Below, one piece after another: positions 61,260 to 64,000 of a stretch of 64,000 bases of DNA (positions are counted from its first letter, which is position 1; each line of letters begins with the position of its first letter). The translations under genes were made by a program, and so were the position numbers. Location of the stretch: the NCBI RefSeq assembly GCF_014653695.1, contig NZ_BNAR01000006.1:476551-540550 (forward strand), given 5' to 3'. Source of the stretch: Lentzea cavernae. GTDB taxonomy: Bacteria > Actinomycetota > Actinomycetes > Mycobacteriales > Pseudonocardiaceae. Below the pieces are notes generated by a model. The model did not search any database and was not told the DNA's origin. It was given only the letters and a program-made list of their open reading frames with translations.

Positions 61260-63847
61260 TGCTGTGTGTTCTCCTCTGGGGTGGTCTCCTCGTGGGTCAG
61301 CTCGAACGCGCGCTCGGCGGCGTCCGTCTCCCCTTCGTCGTCGGCCTCGGCGGCGTTGAGGAACCACTTGACGGCTTCCTCGGTGCGACCGGCCGCGGCC
61401 AGGTTGTCGGCGTAAGCGTAGAAGAGCCGCGCGGAGTAGGGGTTGCGCTGCCCCGGGTCGAGGTCCGGACCCTGCAACGCGACGACCGCCGCGTCGAGCT
61501 GACCCATGTCACGACGAGCGCCGGCCGCGACGATGCGCAGCTCGATCTCGTCCTCCTGGCTCAGGTCCTTGACCGCCGGGTCCTTCGCGAGGTCGATGGC
61601 CCGCTCCGGCCGGCCCAGTGCCCGCTCGCAGTCGGCCATGATCGCCAGGTGGCCCGGTCCGTTCATCATCCGGCGGGCGGCCCGCAGCTCGCTGAGCGCC
61701 TCGGCCCACTCGTCCGCGAAGTAGGCGGTCAGACCCGCCGCCTCGCGCACGACGCCGACCCTCGCCGCCTTGCTGCGCGCGTACCGCGCGTGCTCCAGCG
61801 CCAGCTGCGGGTCTTCGTCGATCAGCAGCCCGGCCGCGGCCAGGTGCTTGCCGATGATCTCCGCGAGCCCCTTGGGCAGGCTGCGCAGCTCGAGCTTGAT
61901 CTCCGGGTCGAGCAGCGACAGGTCGGCCTCGTCCGGCAGCGGCGGCCGTCCGCCACGGGGGGCGGGCGCCTCGTCGCGCTGCTCGTCGTCCGCACGGTCC
62001 TCGCCGGCGTCTTCCGCGCGAACCTCGGTGCCGTCGGCCTTCTCGCCGGCCTCGTCCGCCGTGTCCTCGGCCTTGACGTCGGCGTCGTCCGCCGCGTCAC
62101 CTTCAGCGGAGTCGGCCTTGGGCTCTGCCTCGGTGCTCGCCTCACGGCCGGCGGCAGCGCGGGTGGCTGCGGCGCCGTCGCCCAGGCGGTAACCGGAGCG
62201 CTCGGCGCCCTGGCTCACCTCGGCGGTGCCGGCCGCGTCCTGAGCGGTGGCCTCGGCGGCGGTGCTGTCAGTCCCCGCGGTCTCCTGGTCGGAGATCCGG
62301 TCCTGGAACCGCGCCGCACGCTCACGGCTGCGCTCGTCACGGCGGTCGTCACGACGATCGTCGCGCTGCGGAGCGGAACGCGTGTCGTTGCGGTCGTCCC
62401 TGCGGTAGCCACCCCGGTCACCCGAGTCGCTCTTCCGGTAGCCGCCGCGGTCGTTCGAGTCGCTCTTGCGGTAACCACCGCGGTCGCTCGAACCCTGGCC
62501 GCGCTGACCACCGCGGTCGTCGCTCTTGCGGAACCCACCGCGGTCGCCACCGGAACGCTCACCGCGGAAGCCACCCCGGTCACCGGAGTCGCTCTTGCGG
62601 TAGCCGCCACGGTCGCCCGAGTCGTCCCTGCGGAAGCCGGGACGGTCACCCGAGCGCTCGCTCGAGCGGTCACCGCGATAGCCACCGCGGTCGCCCGACT
62701 CGCTCTTGCGGTAACCGCCACGATCGCTCGAGTCGTCCTTGCGGTAACCACCGCGGTCACTGGACCCCTGACCCCGGTACCCACCGCGGTCGTTCGAGTC
62801 GTCCCTGCGGAAGCCACCGCGGTCGCCGCCAGAGCGGTCGCCGCGGTAGCCACCGCGGTCACCCGACTCGCTCTTGCGGTAACCGCCACGGTCGCCCGAG
62901 TCGTCCTTGCGGTAACCGCCACGATCGCTGGAACCACCACGGTCGCCGCGGTAGCCACCGCGATCACCGGAGTCGTCCTTGCGGTAGCCCGGACGGTCAC
63001 CGGAGCGGAACCCGCCGCGGTCGCTCGACTCGCTCTTGCGGTAGCCACCGCGATCGTTCGAGTCGTCCTTGCGGTAGCCGGGACGGTCGCTGGAGCCCTG
63101 ACCACGGTAACCACCGCGGTCGTCGCTCTTGCGGAACCCACCGCGGTCGCTCGAGCCGCCGCGGTCGCCAGAGCGGAAACCGCCCCGATCGCCCGACTCG
63201 CTCTTGCTGTAACCGCCACGGTCGTTCGAGTCGTCCTTGCGGTAACCACCGCGGTCAATGGAGCCGCCGCGGTAACCGCCGCGATCGCCGGAGTCGTCCT
63301 TGCGGTAGCCGGGACGGTCACCCGAGCCCTGGCCGCGGTAACCACCGCGGTCGTTCGAGTCGCTCTTGCGGTAACCACCGCGGTCACTGGAGCCCTGGCC
63401 CCGGTAGCCGCCGCGATCGCCTGAATCGTCCTTGCGGAAGCCGGGACGGTCGCCGCGGTGACCACCGCTGCTGCGCTCGCCCGAGCCCTGCCCGCGGTAG
63501 CCGCCCCGGTCACCCGAGTCGCTCTTGCGGTAACCACCACGATCGCTGGAACCACCGCGGTCGCTCGAACGGTCGCCGCGGTAGCCGCCGCGATCACCCG
63601 AGTCGTCCTTGCGGTAGCCGCCGCGGTCGCTGGAGCTCGAGCCCTGGCCGCGGTAACCGCCGCCCGAGCCGGCGCGGTTGTCTCGACGGTCACCGCTCGT
63701 GGAGCGGTCACCGGAGCCTTCACCACGCGGGGAGTTGTTGCTGCTGCTGAACTTGCGATCGCCTGATGGACGGCCAGCGTCGGAATGGCGCGGTCGGTCT
63801 CCCTGGCCACGCTGACGGTCGCCGGGACGATCCCCGAACCTAGACAC
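61256..63847 (-). CDS. TPR-domain protein with giant Arg/Gly/Asp/Ser repeat N-terminus (Rv1691-like)
   Basis: An 863-residue protein. After a short basic start ([20 protein letters not shown]), residues about 35-505 are repeats of [22 protein letters not shown] units, residues about 510-640 are acidic and Ala-rich, and residues about 640-860 form a TPR-like domain ([40 protein letters not shown]). The C-terminal domain corresponds to Rv1691. The Arg-Gly-rich part is disordered, like RGG RNA-binding regions. GTG 63847 lies 5 nt after GGAGGA. It is the first protein gene after the rRNA operon. Confidence 0.87.
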   Translation of the reverse strand: MSRFGDRPGDRQRGQGDRPRHSDAGRPSGDRKFSSSNNSPRGEGSGDRSTSGDRRDNRAGSGGGYRGQGSSSSDRGGYRKDDSGDRGGYRGDRSSDRGGSSDRGGYRKSDSGDRGGYRGQGSGERSSGGHRGDRPGFRKDDSGDRGGYRGQGSSDRGGYRKSDSNDRGGYRGQGSGDRPGYRKDDSGDRGGYRGGSIDRGGYRKDDSNDRGGYSKSESGDRGGFRSGDRGGSSDRGGFRKSDDRGGYRGQGSSDRPGYRKDDSNDRGGYRKSESSDRGGFRSGDRPGYRKDDSGDRGGYRGDRGGSSDRGGYRKDDSGDRGGYRKSESGDRGGYRGDRSGGDRGGFRRDDSNDRGGYRGQGSSDRGGYRKDDSSDRGGYRKSESGDRGGYRGDRSSERSGDRPGFRRDDSGDRGGYRKSDSGDRGGFRGERSGGDRGGFRKSDDRGGQRGQGSSDRGGYRKSDSNDRGGYRKSDSGDRGGYRRDDRNDTRSAPQRDDRRDDRRDERSRERAARFQDRISDQETAGTDSTAAEATAQDAAGTAEVSQGAERSGYRLGDGAAATRAAAGREASTEAEPKADSAEGDAADDADVKAEDTADEAGEKADGTEVRAEDAGEDRADDEQRDEAPAPRGGRPPLPDEADLSLLDPEIKLELRSLPKGLAEIIGKHLAAAGLLIDEDPQLALEHARYARSKAARVGVVREAAGLTAYFADEWAEALSELRAARRMMNGPGHLAIMADCERALGRPERAIDLAKDPAVKDLSQEDEIELRIVAAGARRDMGQLDAAVVALQGPDLDPGQRNPYSARLFYAYADNLAAAGRTEEAVKWFLNAAEADDEGETDAAERAFELTHEETTPEENTQQ
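62395..63720 (-). repeat. Coding tandem repeat tract (DRGGYR units)
   Basis: About 1.3 kb encodes some 40 imperfect 8-12-residue units, each containing (S/N/G)DRGGYR or close variants followed by KDDS, KSDS, KSES, GQGS or GDRS. At DNA level the recurring plus-strand words are gtagccaccgcgg and ggtaaccgccacgg. The periodicity is a multiple of three so the frame is kept. It is a likely hotspot for slipped-strand length change. Confidence 0.85.
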
Positions 63848-63869
63848 CAAATCCTCCTACTTGGACACG

Positions 63870-63929
63870 CTGAAAGGGGCCTGTGAGCGACGCACTGTAA
63901 TTGTGCCCCGCGATCACAAGCCCCTTCAG
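63870..63929 (-). terminator. Long-loop hairpin downstream of the 5S rRNA gene
   Basis: CTGAAAGGGGCCTGTG (63870-63885) and CACAAGCCCCTTCAG (63915-63929) pair over about 14 bp with one bulged A and one mismatch, enclosing about 29 nt. It lies 10 nt past the 5S rRNA 3' end in the direction of transcription, so it may be the rRNA operon terminator, or the promoter-leader of the repeat protein starts within its loop. Confidence 0.6.
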
Positions 63930-63938
63930 GGAAGTAAA

Positions 63939-64000
63939 GTTCGGCGGCGACCTACTCTCCCACACCGTAACCAGTGCAGTACCATCGGCGCAGAAGGGCT
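63939..64000 (-). rRNA. rrf: 5S ribosomal RNA, 3' end (partial)
   Basis: The minus strand reads GCGCCGATGGTACTGCA followed by a variable stem and GTGGGAGAGTAGGTCGCCGC, the conserved 3' half of bacterial 5S rRNA. The 5' half is beyond base 64000. The gene is the last of an rRNA operon that would continue to the right and read leftward into the conserved gene block. Confidence 0.93.

Noticed and set aside
61292..63424. Long plus-strand frame full of Ala, Val and Thr opposite the repeat protein
   Set aside because: It is the complement of the repeat tract with no ribosome binding site, and the minus-strand frame has a recognisable TPR domain and good start.
62395..63720. Regular repeats that could suggest a CRISPR array
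   Set aside because: The units keep a reading frame, vary in sequence and have no constant-length spacers; they are the coding repeats of the DRGGYR protein.

Overview
The window is about 70% G+C, uses GTG and TTG starts freely, and is packed with 1-17 nt overlapping gene junctions. It comes from a high-GC actinomycete. From memory, the right third follows the Mycobacterium tuberculosis order Rv1691-Rv1711 (TPR protein, HAD phosphatase, small protein, tlyA, nadK, recN, steA, steB/mctB, pyrG, nudix, xerD, parA, scpA, scpB, rluB). It also carries Streptomyces-type features: a conservon, a snapalysin, a DUF574 methyltransferase and SigF-like/STAS regulators. A member of the Pseudonocardiales (Lentzea/Saccharothrix/Actinosynnema-like) is my best guess; the genus cannot be fixed from sequence alone.

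Layout. 1-6.5 kb: a minus-strand branched-chain-amino-acid-type ABC operon (livF-livG-acyl-CoA ligase-livH-livM-livK) with a palindromic candidate operator at its head. 6.7-12.4 kb: SRPBCC protein, SigF-like sigma factor, DUF4383 membrane protein, topoisomerase IB, YbdK-like ligase coupled to a haem-oxygenase-fold protein, STAS protein, a shrunken SDR and a nucleoside deaminase. 12.6-17.7 kb: an Nramp-like transporter without the usual metal motifs, TfoX-like protein, YggT, an FAD oxidase and a membrane-anchored unknown. 17.7-22.7 kb: a four-gene module of CHAT-TPR protease, divergent cytosolic subtilase, sigma factor and small partner protein, with a perfect 14-bp palindrome in the divergent promoter region; this is the most attractive uncharacterised system here. 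22.7-30.1 kb: DUF574 methyltransferase coupled to a PAS-GGDEF-(degenerate EAL) protein, a snapalysin, and a conservon (cvnA-cvnB-cvnD) with no cvnC. 30.3-36.1 kb: a SsuABC/TauABC-like transporter whose binding-protein gene is separated from its ATPase and permease genes by pobA and an IniB-like repeat protein.

36.2-41.8 kb holds two tandem 910/904-residue HTH-STAND-NTPase-TM-beta-propeller paralogues; one has lost the Walker A lysine. 42.0-64.0 kb is the conserved chromosome-maintenance and housekeeping block: parA-scpA-scpB-rluB, arsR, xerD, ald, pyrG-nudix, steA-steB, four small membrane proteins, recN, nadK, tlyA, a 55-residue protein, an HAD phosphatase, and an 863-residue protein with about 450 residues of Arg/Gly/Asp/Ser repeats. 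At the right edge is the 3' end of a 5S rRNA gene, so an rRNA operon lies beyond the window and runs toward these genes.

Several intergenic perfect inverted repeats (12-17 bp stems) act as probable terminators at the ends of converging or finishing operons. No tRNA, insertion sequence, CRISPR array or prophage was seen.
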